Positions 51,928-60,733 of a stretch of 64,000 nt of DNA are shown here, piece after piece (positions within the stretch are counted from its first letter, which is position 1; each line of letters opens with the position of its first letter). The position numbers and the translations under genes were made by a program. The stretch is from Paenibacillus macerans (GTDB lineage: Bacteria; Bacillota; Bacilli; Paenibacillales; Paenibacillaceae): positions 124,001-188,000 of the forward strand of contig NZ_JAMBOE010000003.1 in NCBI RefSeq assembly GCF_023715465.1, given 5' to 3'. The notes under the pieces are model-generated. The model worked only from the letters and a program-made list of their open reading frames with translations. It searched no databases and was not told the origin of the DNA.

Positions 51928-52926
51928 TTATACACGCTTTGGCGCCAGCTCGGCAGCGGAACGGATGGCCGCCAGCAGGCTTGCTTCATCCGCCTTGTTC
52001 TGTCCGGCAATATCAAACGCTGTCCCATGGTCCACCGAGGTGCGGATAACGCCGCCTTTCAGGCCCACCGTAATGTTCACGCCTTCCTCCAGCCCCAGCA
52101 CCTTGATCGGAATATGGCCCTGGTCATGGTAGCTGGCCACCACGATATCGAAATCGCCGCGTACGGCCCGAAAAAACACCGTATCTCCCGGCAGCGGGCC
52201 TTCCACATGAATCCCTTCCGCCCGCGCTTTTTCGATGCCCGGTACAAGCTGCTTTTCCTCTTCGCCGTTGCCGAACAGCCCCTTCTCGCCCGCATGCGGG
52301 TTAATGCCGCAGACGGCGATGCGCGGGCTCGCGTATCCGGCGCGCTTGAGCGTTTCATCAGCCAGCGCGATCACCTTATAAGTCCGTTCCGGCGTGATAG
52401 ACTGAATGGCTTCAATCAGCCCCTGATGTGTCGTCAGATGAATCACCTTCAGCTTGGGCGAGGACAGCATCATGGAATAGTCTTCCGTCCCGGTCAAATC
52501 CGCCAAAATCTCCGTATGCCCAGGATATCGGTGGCCGCCCATATGCAGGGCTTCTTTGTTCAGCGGAGCTGTACAGATCGCCTGAATTTCCCCGGCTTTG
52601 GCCAGCTCGACCGACCGCTTCAGGAACTGGAACGCCGCATCTCCCGCAGCCGCCGAAAGCTGGCCGAAGGGCAGATCCTCCGGCAGCAGATTCTGATCCA
52701 GACAATCGATCGTTCCCGGTTCGAACCGGCATTCCTGAATGGAATGCACGGGGCTCAGCACCAGATCAGAGCCCGTCACGCCTAAGGCCCTTTTCATGAT
52801 CTTGGCGTCCCCAAGCACAACCGGCCGGCACTGCGCATATACTTCCCGATGTCCTAACGCCTTCACGATAATCTCCGGTCCGACGCCCGCCGCGTCGCCC
52901 ATCGTAATCCCGATAATTGGTATCAT
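51928..52926 (-). CDS. pdxA2: PdxA-family dehydrogenase, probably D-threonate 4-phosphate dehydrogenase
   Basis: A 332-residue metal- and NAD-dependent dehydrogenase of the 4-hydroxythreonine-4-phosphate dehydrogenase family. It starts MIPIIGITMGDAAGVGPEII and has conserved SYHDQGHIPIKVLG and VIRTSVDHGTAFDIAG, with metal-binding His residues. In tetronate catabolism PdxA2 oxidises and decarboxylates D-threonate or D-erythronate 4-phosphate to dihydroxyacetone phosphate. Its start codon overlaps the stop of the adjacent sugar-acid kinase by one base (TAATG). That pairing, rather than vitamin B6 genes, supports the catabolic role. Confidence 0.85.
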   Translation of the reverse strand: MIPIIGITMGDAAGVGPEIIVKALGHREVYAQCRPVVLGDAKIMKRALGVTGSDLVLSPVHSIQECRFEPGTIDCLDQNLLPEDLPFGQLSAAAGDAAFQFLKRSVELAKAGEIQAICTAPLNKEALHMGGHRYPGHTEILADLTGTEDYSMMLSSPKLKVIHLTTHQGLIEAIQSITPERTYKVIALADETLKRAGYASPRIAVCGINPHAGEKGLFGNGEEEKQLVPGIEKARAEGIHVEGPLPGDTVFFRAVRGDFDIVVASYHDQGHIPIKVLGLEEGVNITVGLKGGVIRTSVDHGTAFDIAGQNKADEASLLAAIRSAAELAPKRV

Positions 52927-54209
52927 TATGCCCCTCCTCCTTGCAGTTTCAGCACCGCTTTCTCCATTACAGCTTCCGAGCCGAAGTTGCCTGCCTTGGT
53001 CACTGCAAAAATATCTTGTTCTCCGGAAAGCTTACCGAGCGGTATGCCGTTCTCCACCTCCGACAGCAGCCGGAATTCATGCAGGTTCAGCCTTTGGAAT
53101 ACCTGATGCGCCGTGTCTCCACCGGTCAGGAACAGATGCTGCAGGCCGTGCCTGCGCACCAGCTCCGCGGCACATTTCCCCAGCGCCTGCGATATCCGGT
53201 TGCTGATCTCCACTGCGCCAAAGCCAAACCGCTGCCCGGCCCTTCTTGTTTCCTCCACTTTATCCGACGAAAATAACACCACATGCCTGTTTTTTCCCAA
53301 GGCATCATCCGCCAGTAGTCGCAGCCTCTCCAGTTCGGCCTCCATGACTGCTTCGCCGCTGATCACCCGAACTGTGTCCATTTTGATGCCCGTCACCCCG
53401 CTCACCTGCAGCACCCGCTCCAGCTGTCTGCGGCCGGCCGGGCTTACGCTGCCGACCACCAGGAGGACAGGCTTTTCCGATCTCGGCAAAGCCTCCTCGG
53501 TATGAACGCGGGACAAGCCGTAAGCCTGGGGCAGATGCCGGATCAGCCCGGATGAGCCGGCCCAAATAACCGAATAGGATAGCGGCGCGATATGCTTCAC
53601 GATCACCTCCATGTGGGCTTCCGTTGCAGAATCCGCGACGATATAAGCAATCTGCTGTTCCTTGAACGCAGCCATCCGGGCCGCGATATGCTCCGTTCCC
53701 TGCTCCAGATCGGCCCTGGACAAATGCGCCACCTTCCGCTGCGTCTGATCGCCGATCAGCTTGACCAGGCAAGCTTCCTGCACCGGTGTCTTGGGATCAT
53801 GAGCAGCTTCCGTTTCATGCAGCTTTATGCCGTTCACATAATGAATCCCGTCGATCACCTGCCGCCCATTCCCGATATAAGCTGGAGCAATGATGACAAA
53901 ATCCGGTTCAAACACGTCATATACCGCGTTGAGCTCCTGCCCTACGTTCCCGCGCATGGTGGAATCCATTTTTTTGTACAGCACGTCAAAGGGCTCATTG
54001 CGGATTTGCCGGCATGCTTCCTGAACCGTCCGGTAGGCTTCTTCCCCGGACAGGGCCCTGCTGTCCGTATTGAGGATCACCGCTTCGTTCGGGAGCGGAT
54101 TTGGCTCCCGCCGCCCTAGGACAACCGACACCTGCAGGCCGTAATGGACGAGCTGTCCCCCGCAATCACTGGCGCCTGTCAGGTCGTCGGCAATGACTGC
54201 TATCCTCAT
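52926..54209 (-). CDS. dtnK: Four-carbon acid sugar kinase (D-threonate kinase-like)
   Basis: A 427-residue kinase of the family formerly called DUF1537. The N-terminal substrate domain begins MRIAVIADDLTGASDCGGQL and includes YKKMDSTMRGNVGQEL and IIAPAYIGNGRQVIDGIHY. The C-terminal nucleotide-binding domain includes LFLTGGDTAHQVFQRL and FAVTKAGNFGSEAVMEKAV. It phosphorylates the 4-hydroxyl of a tetronate. The gene overlaps pdxA2, a known functional pair for D-threonate. AAGGTGA lies just before the ATG at 54209. The exact stereoisomer cannot be told. Confidence 0.85.
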   Translation of the reverse strand: MRIAVIADDLTGASDCGGQLVHYGLQVSVVLGRREPNPLPNEAVILNTDSRALSGEEAYRTVQEACRQIRNEPFDVLYKKMDSTMRGNVGQELNAVYDVFEPDFVIIAPAYIGNGRQVIDGIHYVNGIKLHETEAAHDPKTPVQEACLVKLIGDQTQRKVAHLSRADLEQGTEHIAARMAAFKEQQIAYIVADSATEAHMEVIVKHIAPLSYSVIWAGSSGLIRHLPQAYGLSRVHTEEALPRSEKPVLLVVGSVSPAGRRQLERVLQVSGVTGIKMDTVRVISGEAVMEAELERLRLLADDALGKNRHVVLFSSDKVEETRRAGQRFGFGAVEISNRISQALGKCAAELVRRHGLQHLFLTGGDTAHQVFQRLNLHEFRLLSEVENGIPLGKLSGEQDIFAVTKAGNFGSEAVMEKAVLKLQGGGA

Positions 54210-54219
54210 GCCATCACCT

Positions 54220-55404
54220 TCAGATGCTTTGCGGGAGCAGCTTGCGGTAGATCACTTTCATCTCTTCCACGCTGACCGGCTTCGGATTGTTGTTCAGCAG
54301 CCGGGTAACCTTCGCGGCGGAGAGGGACAACTCCTCGACATCTTCCTCGGATACGCCGTACTGCTGCAGATTTTGCGGGATGTTCAGCTCCTGTGTCCAT
54401 TCGGCAATGCGCCGGATGACGGCCTCCGCTGCTTGCTGCTCGGACAGCCCGTTCACATCCAGGCCCATCGCCGCGCCGGCGAGCGCCAGGCGGGGAGCCG
54501 CCGCGTCCATGTTGAATTCCATCACATGCGGCAGCAGCATGGAATTCGCCACCCCGTGCGCTATCTTGAATTTGCCGCCAAGCGGATAGGCCAGAGCATG
54601 CACCGCTGCCGTTCCGGCACTGGTCAGCGCCATGCCGCCGTACATTGAGCCAAGCAGCATGTTCTCTCTTGCCTCGATGGATGAACCGTGATGATATGCC
54701 TCAAGAATGCTGGAGGATATCAGGCGAATCGACTCCAGTGCAAACATATCGCTGAGCGGATTCGCCTTGTTGGAAATCAAGGATTCAAGCGAATGCGTAA
54801 AGGCGTCCATCCCGGTGGCGGCGGTTACCGCCTGCGGCAGACCTAGCGTCACCATCGGATCAAGGATGACAAGCTGCGGCAGCAGATAGGGGCTGACCAC
54901 CCCGATTTTCAGCTCTTCCTCCGGAATTGTCACAATCGCATTGGGTGTCACCTCGGCGCCGGTTCCCGAGGTCGTAGGGATGAGCATCGTTGGAATGCCC
55001 GCCTGTTTGATCAGGTTCGTGCCCAGGAAGCCGCGGATGGAGCCGCCATTGGCCGGCAGCACGGACAATATTTTGGCTGCATCCAGCACGCTGCCGCCGC
55101 CGATGCCGATAATGACATCACAACTCGCACCCGCTGCACCCAATGTTTTTTGATATACCTCTTCAATATTTTCCAGCGTTGGCTCCGGCAAAATATCCAG
55201 CGTCACCTGCGCCTGAATGCCCTTCTCCGTGAGCTGCTTCAGCAAGCCGTCCAGGATGCCGGAGCTTTGGATAAACGGCTGCGCCACAACCAAAGCGCTG
55301 CGGATTCCGGCAGCCACGGAGTCCAAATGCTCGCCTAAAGTGTGAAGGCTATCTCTGCTGGCGATGATTTTGCCCGCGGTCTGAAACTGATACAAAACCT
55401 GCAT
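54220..55404 (-). CDS. Iron-containing alcohol dehydrogenase
   Basis: A 394-residue group III (iron-dependent) alcohol dehydrogenase. The NAD-binding IIGIGGGSVLDAAKILSV lies near residue 96, followed by IPTTSGTGAEVTPNAIV. Metal ligands lie in ATGMDAFTHSLESL, AVHALAYPLGG and IAHGVANSMLLPHVM. The gene is ten bases upstream of the kinase. Its substrate might be an aldehyde or sugar-acid precursor, such as a tetrose or glycolaldehyde-like compound. It is unusual alongside dtnK/pdxA2 and may widen the pathway. Confidence 0.88.
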   Translation of the reverse strand: MQVLYQFQTAGKIIASRDSLHTLGEHLDSVAAGIRSALVVAQPFIQSSGILDGLLKQLTEKGIQAQVTLDILPEPTLENIEEVYQKTLGAAGASCDVIIGIGGGSVLDAAKILSVLPANGGSIRGFLGTNLIKQAGIPTMLIPTTSGTGAEVTPNAIVTIPEEELKIGVVSPYLLPQLVILDPMVTLGLPQAVTAATGMDAFTHSLESLISNKANPLSDMFALESIRLISSSILEAYHHGSSIEARENMLLGSMYGGMALTSAGTAAVHALAYPLGGKFKIAHGVANSMLLPHVMEFNMDAAAPRLALAGAAMGLDVNGLSEQQAAEAVIRRIAEWTQELNIPQNLQQYGVSEEDVEELSLSAAKVTRLLNNNPKPVSVEEMKVIYRKLLPQSI

Positions 55405-55439
55405 CGTTAACTCTCCTTCCCGTTATCTGTCTCTAATGT

Positions 55440-56321
55440 CTATCTCAGCTTGTAGCTGCTGACCATCTCTTGCACAATCGCCAGGGCCTCGCCGGACAGC
55501 TCGCTGACCGGCAGTTTCGGCGGACCGACAGGAATGCCGGACAATTCCACCGCTTTCTTCAGTACGGACGGCAAGGTGCCGTATTTGAACGTATCGCGCA
55601 GCGGATTCAGCAGGTCCTGGGCCTTCTGCGCTGCTTCGAGATCCCCCTTGAGCCAGTTCTGGTAAATGGACACGACGACCTCAGGCAGCATGTTGGCCGT
55701 AGCCGCCACCGCGCCGCTGCCTCCGGCGTTTAACGTATGCAGAATCAGGGAATCGGTGCCTGCCAGTACGGAAAAATCTTCGCCTTGCGTGGCCTGAATA
55801 TACTGCTGAATGTTCTCAAACTTGCCGCTGCTGTCTTTAATGGCGACAATGTTGGGGATTTTGGCCAGCCGCGCCACCGTATCCGCTTCCAAATGAACGC
55901 CTGTGCGTGAAGGAATGTTGTACAGGAGTACCGGCAGTGAAGTGGATTCGGCGATTTTGGCAAAATGGACGTACAACTCCTCCTGTGAAGGAGCGATAAA
56001 AAACGGGGTAATGACCGACAAGGCATCTGCGCCAAGCTCTTCCATTTTCTTCGATAGTCCAATGACGTCCGCGGTTGCGTTCCCTCCGCTGCCCATAATG
56101 ACCGGAACCGTGCCGTTCACCTCATCCACGACGATTTGAGCCAGCTTCAGTTTCTCCTGTTCATCCAACAGATGAAACTCCCCGTTCGTTCCGAGGGCAA
56201 ACACACCGTTAACACCTGCATCGATCATCCGCCGCGTGAGCTGGCGGGCAACCTGCTCATTCACTTGCTGCTCTTCCGTCAAAGGAGTCAGCATGGCGGG
56301 AATAATGCCTTTGAATTCCAT
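55440..56321 (-). CDS. Dihydrodipicolinate synthase (DapA)-family aldolase
   Basis: A 293-residue class I aldolase/dehydratase barrel. MEFKGIIPAMLTPLTEEQQV opens the protein. GVNGVFALGTNGEFHLL is the substrate carboxylate loop, LLYNIPSRTGVHL holds the catalytic Tyr, and VAIKDSSGKFENI holds the Schiff-base Lys. Lysine biosynthesis is unlikely in a catabolic operon; 2-keto-3-deoxy sugar-acid cleavage is more plausible. AGGAGG lies eight bases before the ATG at 56321. It is the first gene of the operon, behind a sigma-A promoter with a cre-like site. Confidence 0.88.
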   Translation of the reverse strand: MEFKGIIPAMLTPLTEEQQVNEQVARQLTRRMIDAGVNGVFALGTNGEFHLLDEQEKLKLAQIVVDEVNGTVPVIMGSGGNATADVIGLSKKMEELGADALSVITPFFIAPSQEELYVHFAKIAESTSLPVLLYNIPSRTGVHLEADTVARLAKIPNIVAIKDSSGKFENIQQYIQATQGEDFSVLAGTDSLILHTLNAGGSGAVAATANMLPEVVVSIYQNWLKGDLEAAQKAQDLLNPLRDTFKYGTLPSVLKKAVELSGIPVGPPKLPVSELSGEALAIVQEMVSSYKLR

Positions 56322-56375
56322 GGTTAAGCCTCCTATATTCGAGTGTTCCTGTTTCAGAATTGAACTGTTTTCATA

Positions 56376-56424
56376 TACAAGCGCTTTCAAATGTGATTAT
56401 AGTCCTGAATGTTCAATTTAACAA
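56376..56424 (-). promoter_or_regulatory. Promoter and cre-like site of the sugar-acid operon
   Basis: On the minus strand TTGTTA (56424-56419), a 17-base spacer and TATAAT (56401-56396) form a sigma-A promoter. TGAAAGCGCTTGTA (56389-56376) follows just after the -10, a typical place for CcpA roadblock repression. No GG-N10-GC sigma-54 promoter was seen. Confidence 0.6.
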
Positions 56425-56451
56425 CACTTTTTGATAAATTGTTCAAATTAA

Positions 56452-56480
56452 AAACAACATGTTTCATTATGAAACATGTT
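56452..56480 (-). terminator. Perfect palindrome: terminator of the regulator gene and possible operator
   Basis: A 29-base palindrome centred on TGTTTCATTATGAAACA, followed on the minus strand by TTTTTAATTT, 16 bases after the PrpR-type stop codon, so it should terminate that gene. Its core TGTTTCA-N3-TGAAACA recurs in part at 58285-58301, suggesting that it also binds the regulator. Confidence 0.65.
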
Positions 56481-56495
56481 GTAATGTTTAGCTAG

Positions 56496-58277
56496 TTACT
56501 TTATTTTCCTCCACAGCGTGGTGCGGCTGATGCCCAGCCGTTCGGCGGTTTTCACCTGGTTCATGCCTTCCTCCAGCAACACCTGCTGGATAATCCGCTG
56601 CTCAATTTCCTCCAGCGTTCCGCTGAGATCAAAGTCCGGTTTCCCGTATTCGGTCCGCATCCGTCTGGTGGACAACACCGCGCTGATTTCCCCCTGCTCA
56701 ACGTACAAGCCTTTGGCAAGCAGCACGGCTTCTTCGATCACCTGCCGCAGCTGATGGATATTGCCGCGCCATTCAAACCGTTCGAGCTCCTCTCTCGCCT
56801 CATCTCTGAGCCCGACCACCTGCTTGCCGTACTTGGCGTTATATTCGTTGATGTACAGCAGAGAGAGGCCTTCAATATCCTCCTTGCGTTCCCTCAGCGA
56901 AGGCAGCGGCAGCGTGACTTCCGCCAGCCTGTAATACAGCTCCGCGCTGAACCCGCCGCTCTCGGTCCGCTCCAGAATATCCTCCCTGGAAGACACAATC
57001 CATTGAAAAGTTGGCGTTTGCTTGTCCAAATAGTCCGCCAATCTCTTCTGCTCAGCTTCACCAAGGGCGTCAATGTCGCGCAAAAATACAGTGCTGCGCC
57101 CAAGACTGCCGAGCAGTTCCTCATTCCGCTCCTCGTTCAGCAGCGTGTCCCACAGATCCTGTGAAACCAGCCCGCATTCGATTTTCAGAAACGGCCGCTG
57201 CCCTCTTTCGCCGCCAAAATGAATAAACTGAGCCAGCAGCTCCTTGCCTGTCCCTTTTTCCCCGGAAATCCAGACGGAAAGCTCCTGATCGCGATAGCTC
57301 TGCGCTTTGTCCAGCGCATGTCTCATCCTGCTGTTATGGCTGACGATGTTGCCGGCCACCTGCGCCGCACGAAAGCCAGCTTCTGCCGGTACAAGGGAAG
57401 CCCCTCGCAGCCTGAGCTCATCCCGGCTTTTGCCGCCCGCGATCCGCAATACGGCCAATGGCCCGTCCGGATCCGGCAGCGGGTAACCGCTGACCCGCCG
57501 GATTTGCTCCGCCTGCTCCAGCATGGTATGGAACGTCCCCTCCGTTAGGATCTCGCGGACGATACCCCCTATTTTTTCTGAATCCATAAAAGGGGCAATC
57601 TCCCGGTTGAAATACGGATTGCTGAACACCTGCCGCTGCTCGCGGTCATAAACAGCCACCCCCGCCTGCTCTGCCGCAAGCACCTGGTGGGCCATGCCGT
57701 ATTCCCGTTTGCACGCTGCAAACAGCGCATGCCACTTTCGCGCCTGCTGGAATGAACGCAGCACGCTCTCTTTGCCTGAGGTCAGCAGAAAACCGATCAA
57801 ACCGAGCTTTTCCGCTTCCTTGACGGTAATGACGTCCCCGACGATAATCTGGTATCCCTGCTCCCGCAGCTCCTGCAGCACCTGGCCAACCCCGGATTCA
57901 TCCTGAACCGTGTAGGAGGAAATTTTCATATCCAGCACTTCGCACACCGCCGCCGCACCGGCGACCACCTGGGCGAAGCCAACGATCGCCACCTTGCCGG
58001 GATATCCTTTGGCCAGCGTCAGCACCCTCAGCATATCGTATCCGGACACTTCAATCTCAATGACAGGAATGGCGACCCTGGACTGGATCAGCTTGGCCGT
58101 GCCGCCGCGGCTGATAATGATATCCGTCCCGTTGCGCGCCGCTTCCTCGGCATATTTTAACCCCTGCTGCAAATCCCCGGTTTCCACCCTCAGCTCCATA
58201 TCCTGGCCTTCCGCCAAGCTAAGAATCATTTCCTTCAATCCTTCATACGGCGCAATCGCCAGTACCTTCACGTCCAT
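56496..58277 (-). CDS. PrpR-type AAA+ regulator lacking the GAFTGA motif
   Basis: A 593-residue regulator. The N-terminal PrpR_N-like sensor (about 5-190) is followed by a PAS-like region (about 195-290), an AAA+ domain (Walker A GEKGTGKELLAQ, Walker-B-like TVFLRDIDAL, arginine-finger region AELYYRLAEVTLPLPSLRER) and a Fis-type helix-turn-helix ending LGISRTTLWRKIK. The segment between Walker A and B is shortened and has no ELFGHEKGAFTGA, the loop that contacts sigma-54. So, like TyrR, it probably works with sigma-A. ATG 58277 was chosen among close starts. It sits upstream of the sugar-acid operon on the same strand. Confidence 0.85.
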   Translation of the reverse strand: MDVKVLAIAPYEGLKEMILSLAEGQDMELRVETGDLQQGLKYAEEAARNGTDIIISRGGTAKLIQSRVAIPVIEIEVSGYDMLRVLTLAKGYPGKVAIVGFAQVVAGAAAVCEVLDMKISSYTVQDESGVGQVLQELREQGYQIIVGDVITVKEAEKLGLIGFLLTSGKESVLRSFQQARKWHALFAACKREYGMAHQVLAAEQAGVAVYDREQRQVFSNPYFNREIAPFMDSEKIGGIVREILTEGTFHTMLEQAEQIRRVSGYPLPDPDGPLAVLRIAGGKSRDELRLRGASLVPAEAGFRAAQVAGNIVSHNSRMRHALDKAQSYRDQELSVWISGEKGTGKELLAQFIHFGGERGQRPFLKIECGLVSQDLWDTLLNEERNEELLGSLGRSTVFLRDIDALGEAEQKRLADYLDKQTPTFQWIVSSREDILERTESGGFSAELYYRLAEVTLPLPSLRERKEDIEGLSLLYINEYNAKYGKQVVGLRDEAREELERFEWRGNIHQLRQVIEEAVLLAKGLYVEQGEISAVLSTRRMRTEYGKPDFDLSGTLEEIEQRIIQQVLLEEGMNQVKTAERLGISRTTLWRKIK

Positions 58278-58284
58278 CATCCTC

Positions 58285-58301
58285 TGTTTCAGAGATAAAC
58301 A
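58285..58301. promoter_or_regulatory. Operator candidate TGTTTCA-N3-ATAAACA before the PrpR-type gene
   Basis: TGTTTCA-GAG-ATAAACA has the same 7-3-7 geometry as the perfect palindrome at 56460-56476. A weaker copy TGTTTCA-ATA-ACTTACA is at 58336-58352, and TGTTTCAGAATTGAAC is at 56350-56365. Together they suggest autoregulation and operon control. Confidence 0.45.
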
Positions 58302-58396
58302 TTTCTTAGTAACACTATAAACAAGATGAACGTACTGTTTCAATAACTTACAGCCAAAATAGTACTGTTCCGACTCCATTGGCATGAGGACAAGCC

Positions 58397-58645
58397 GAAG
58401 CACCGAGTACTTCGGCTCTTTCTAATCTGTAGACGCTACTCTAACGGACACCAGTGACCTTATCCGCCCATTTCCCGGGTATTTCCCAGCCTAACGGACA
58501 GAGGCGACCCTATTTCGCTCTAAACTAGCTCAATCAGGCCGATTCGAGGTAAATAGAGGCATCTGTGGCCGTTACATTTTGCAATCCTCCATTTTTCCTC
58601 GAATAGCGGCTCTGGAGTCACTTAGCCTCCAGATTCCTCTTCTCC
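58397..58645. repeat. Intergenic repeat family R2, copy B
   Basis: Close copy of 26654-26885, with long identical blocks such as CACCGAGTACTTC and TATCCGCCCATTTCCCGGGT. Four TAACGG-type units are again arranged two plus, two minus. It fills the gap between the PrpR-type gene and the GH2 gene; I see no gene in 58404-58702. Confidence 0.7.
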
Positions 58646-58702
58646 GCTCTTCTATACCCACGCATCCTCCTCTGCCCCGCCGGAAATTTTATGAATTCTT
58701 GT

Positions 58703-60465
58703 TCAGGCCAAATTGATCTCTTTGATTTTGGCAAGCGGGATTTTCGGCTTGCGGTCCTCCGTCAGCAGTCCGTTGATTTCCTGCTGCACATCGGCAAGCT
58801 GGGTGTAGCAGTAGCCGCAAATATAGTCCACGCTTTTGATCGCCCGGGTCAGACCCTCGAACCGTTCGAGGAATTCCGCTTCCGTGCGACCTGGCGGCCA
58901 TAACCCCAGCCTTTGTCCGACCTAAAGGCGATCCCGCCAAATTCGCTGATGATGATCGGCTGCCCGCGATATCCGTAGCCTTCGGCCAAAGCGTATTTCC
59001 AGTGGTTACAGGTCTTTTCCCTATTTACGATAGCAGCCTTGTTGTCTTTGTACCGCCGCAAAAACCCAGCGCCCGTTTCGACATAATCATGCAGTGTCAA
59101 AATATCGGAAACGGTATGCTCCCAACCGTCGTTCGTAATGACCGGGCGGTAGGGATCGACCGCTTTGGTGAGATGGTAGATGCCCTCAGTAAATTTCTGC
59201 TGCCTCACGTCGCGGAGGATGGACGGAATGCCCCACGATTCGTTGAACGGCACCCAGGTAATGATGCTGGGATGATTGTACTGCTGATCGACGATTTCCA
59301 GCCATTCCTTCGTAAACGCCTCGACCGCGCGGTCGTGAAACTCGAAGGTCGCAGCCATTTCTGACCAGACCAGCAGCCCTTTGACGTCGCACCAATAGAG
59401 AAAGCGGGCATCCTCGATCTTCATATGCTTGCGCACACCGTTGTAGCCCATTTCCAGCATCCAGTCGATGTCGGCAATGATCGCTTCCTCACTGGGCGGC
59501 GTTAAATGGGTGTCCGTCCAATACCCCTGATCCAAAATCAATCTTTGATAGATCGGTGCATTATTCAGCAGCACCTGGCCGTTCTCAAGCGAAATCTTTC
59601 TCATCCCAAAGTAGGAAAAAACACGGTCAACCACCCGATCTTCCGCATACAGCACAAATTCCACATCAAACAAATTCGGATGCTGCGGCGACCAAAGGCA
59701 TTTCTTCCACGGTCCGTTCGCCTCGTGCACCAAATCAACTTCCACCGACAAGTTCGGGCGATCCGCCGCCAGCGCGACCCGCTTCACCGGTTTGCCCTTC
59801 AGCGTCACCATCGCCTCCAACCGCAAATCACCGGCCTTTCGGGCGCCGCTTATCCGGTAATCGAAACGGACCGTGGAGCGGTCGATATCCGGCGTAATTT
59901 TGACCGCGTCCAGCCGCTGCTCCTCCACGAATTCCAGCCAAACCGTCTGCCAAATGCCGGTTGTCTGGACATAAAAGCACTCGAAGCTGTCCTTGGTCCA
60001 ACGCTGCTTACCCCGCGGCTGTGTGCAATCGTCGCTATCCTCTACTTTTACCGTAATTTGATTGTCTGCCCCGAAAACCAGATAAGGGGTGATATCAAAG
60101 CCAAACGCTGCGTAACCGCCTTGATGGCTGCCGGCCATCCTGCCGTTGACCCATACTTTGGCGATATAATCCACCGCCTGAAAGTGCAGGATCGCCCGCT
60201 TGCCTTCGGCCTCCTTCGGGACATGAACCGATTTGCCGTACCACACCTGCGGGTTGAACTCCTCGATCCCGATCCCGCTCGCCTGCGTTTCGTACGTAAA
60301 AGGAACGGTAATCGTATGCGTTCCCGCAAACTTTTCCGGCCAGTTCTCCTGCTCGCCGACATTGTCGTCGTCGAAACGGAAGTCCCATTCGCCGTTCAAA
60401 TTGAGCCAATTCTCCCGGACAAATTGCGGCCTGGGATAGCCCTTCGCATAAGCTCTGGTTGTCAC
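58703..60465 (-). pseudogene. GH2-family glycosidase with a single-base frameshift near its end
   Basis: A beta-galactosidase/beta-glucuronidase-type enzyme. The sugar-binding domain begins RPQFVRENWLNLNGEWDFRF, an immunoglobulin-like domain follows, and the barrel has acid/base Glu in TWVPFNESWGIPS and a likely nucleophile in PIIISEFGGIAF. The zero frame ends at 58849 with a nonsense tail after GWGYGRQ. In the next frame, from about 58888, family-like sequence resumes as TEAEFLERFEGLTRAIKS and runs to a natural stop at 58703. One base missing around 58888-58890 explains this. It could be a real mutation or a sequencing error; all catalytic residues precede it. The start is GTG 60465, six bases after AGGAGG. 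Confidence 0.75.
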
Positions 60466-60532
60466 TGTTCTCCTCCTGTTCAATTGTACGGAATAAGGCG
60501 GCCCTATTCCATTTGAGATCACGCCAGAAATC

Positions 60533-60720
60533 TAACGGTTGTATCCGCCGCTATTTGGCGAAAAAAGACCCTTTCTGAATTTTAACGGTTGTGAGCGCTG
60601 CTAATTGCTCTAATCTGAGCCAAAATAGCCGGGTTTTAGCTAAATAAGCGCCACGGCAACCGTTAGAGCTTGAAAACGGCGTTGTTGAAGCAAATAGCGG
60701 CTGTGGCATCCGTTAGAATG
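60533..60720. repeat. Intergenic repeat family R2, locus C (variant)
   Basis: Four TAACGG units occur: two plus-strand (TAACGGTTGTATCCGCCGC and TAACGGTTGTGAGCGCTGC) and two minus-strand (TAACGGTTGCCGTGGCGC and TAACGGATGCCACAGCCGC). Each is followed by CTATTT, CTTATTT or CTAATT. The two-plus/two-minus layout matches copies A and B although the sequence between the units differs. Confidence 0.65.
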
Positions 60721-60733
60721 GAAATGGATTCTA

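Noticed and set aside
56322-56495. Sigma-54 promoter before the sugar-acid operon
   Set aside because: No GG-N10-GC pair at suitable spacing; a good sigma-A promoter is present instead.
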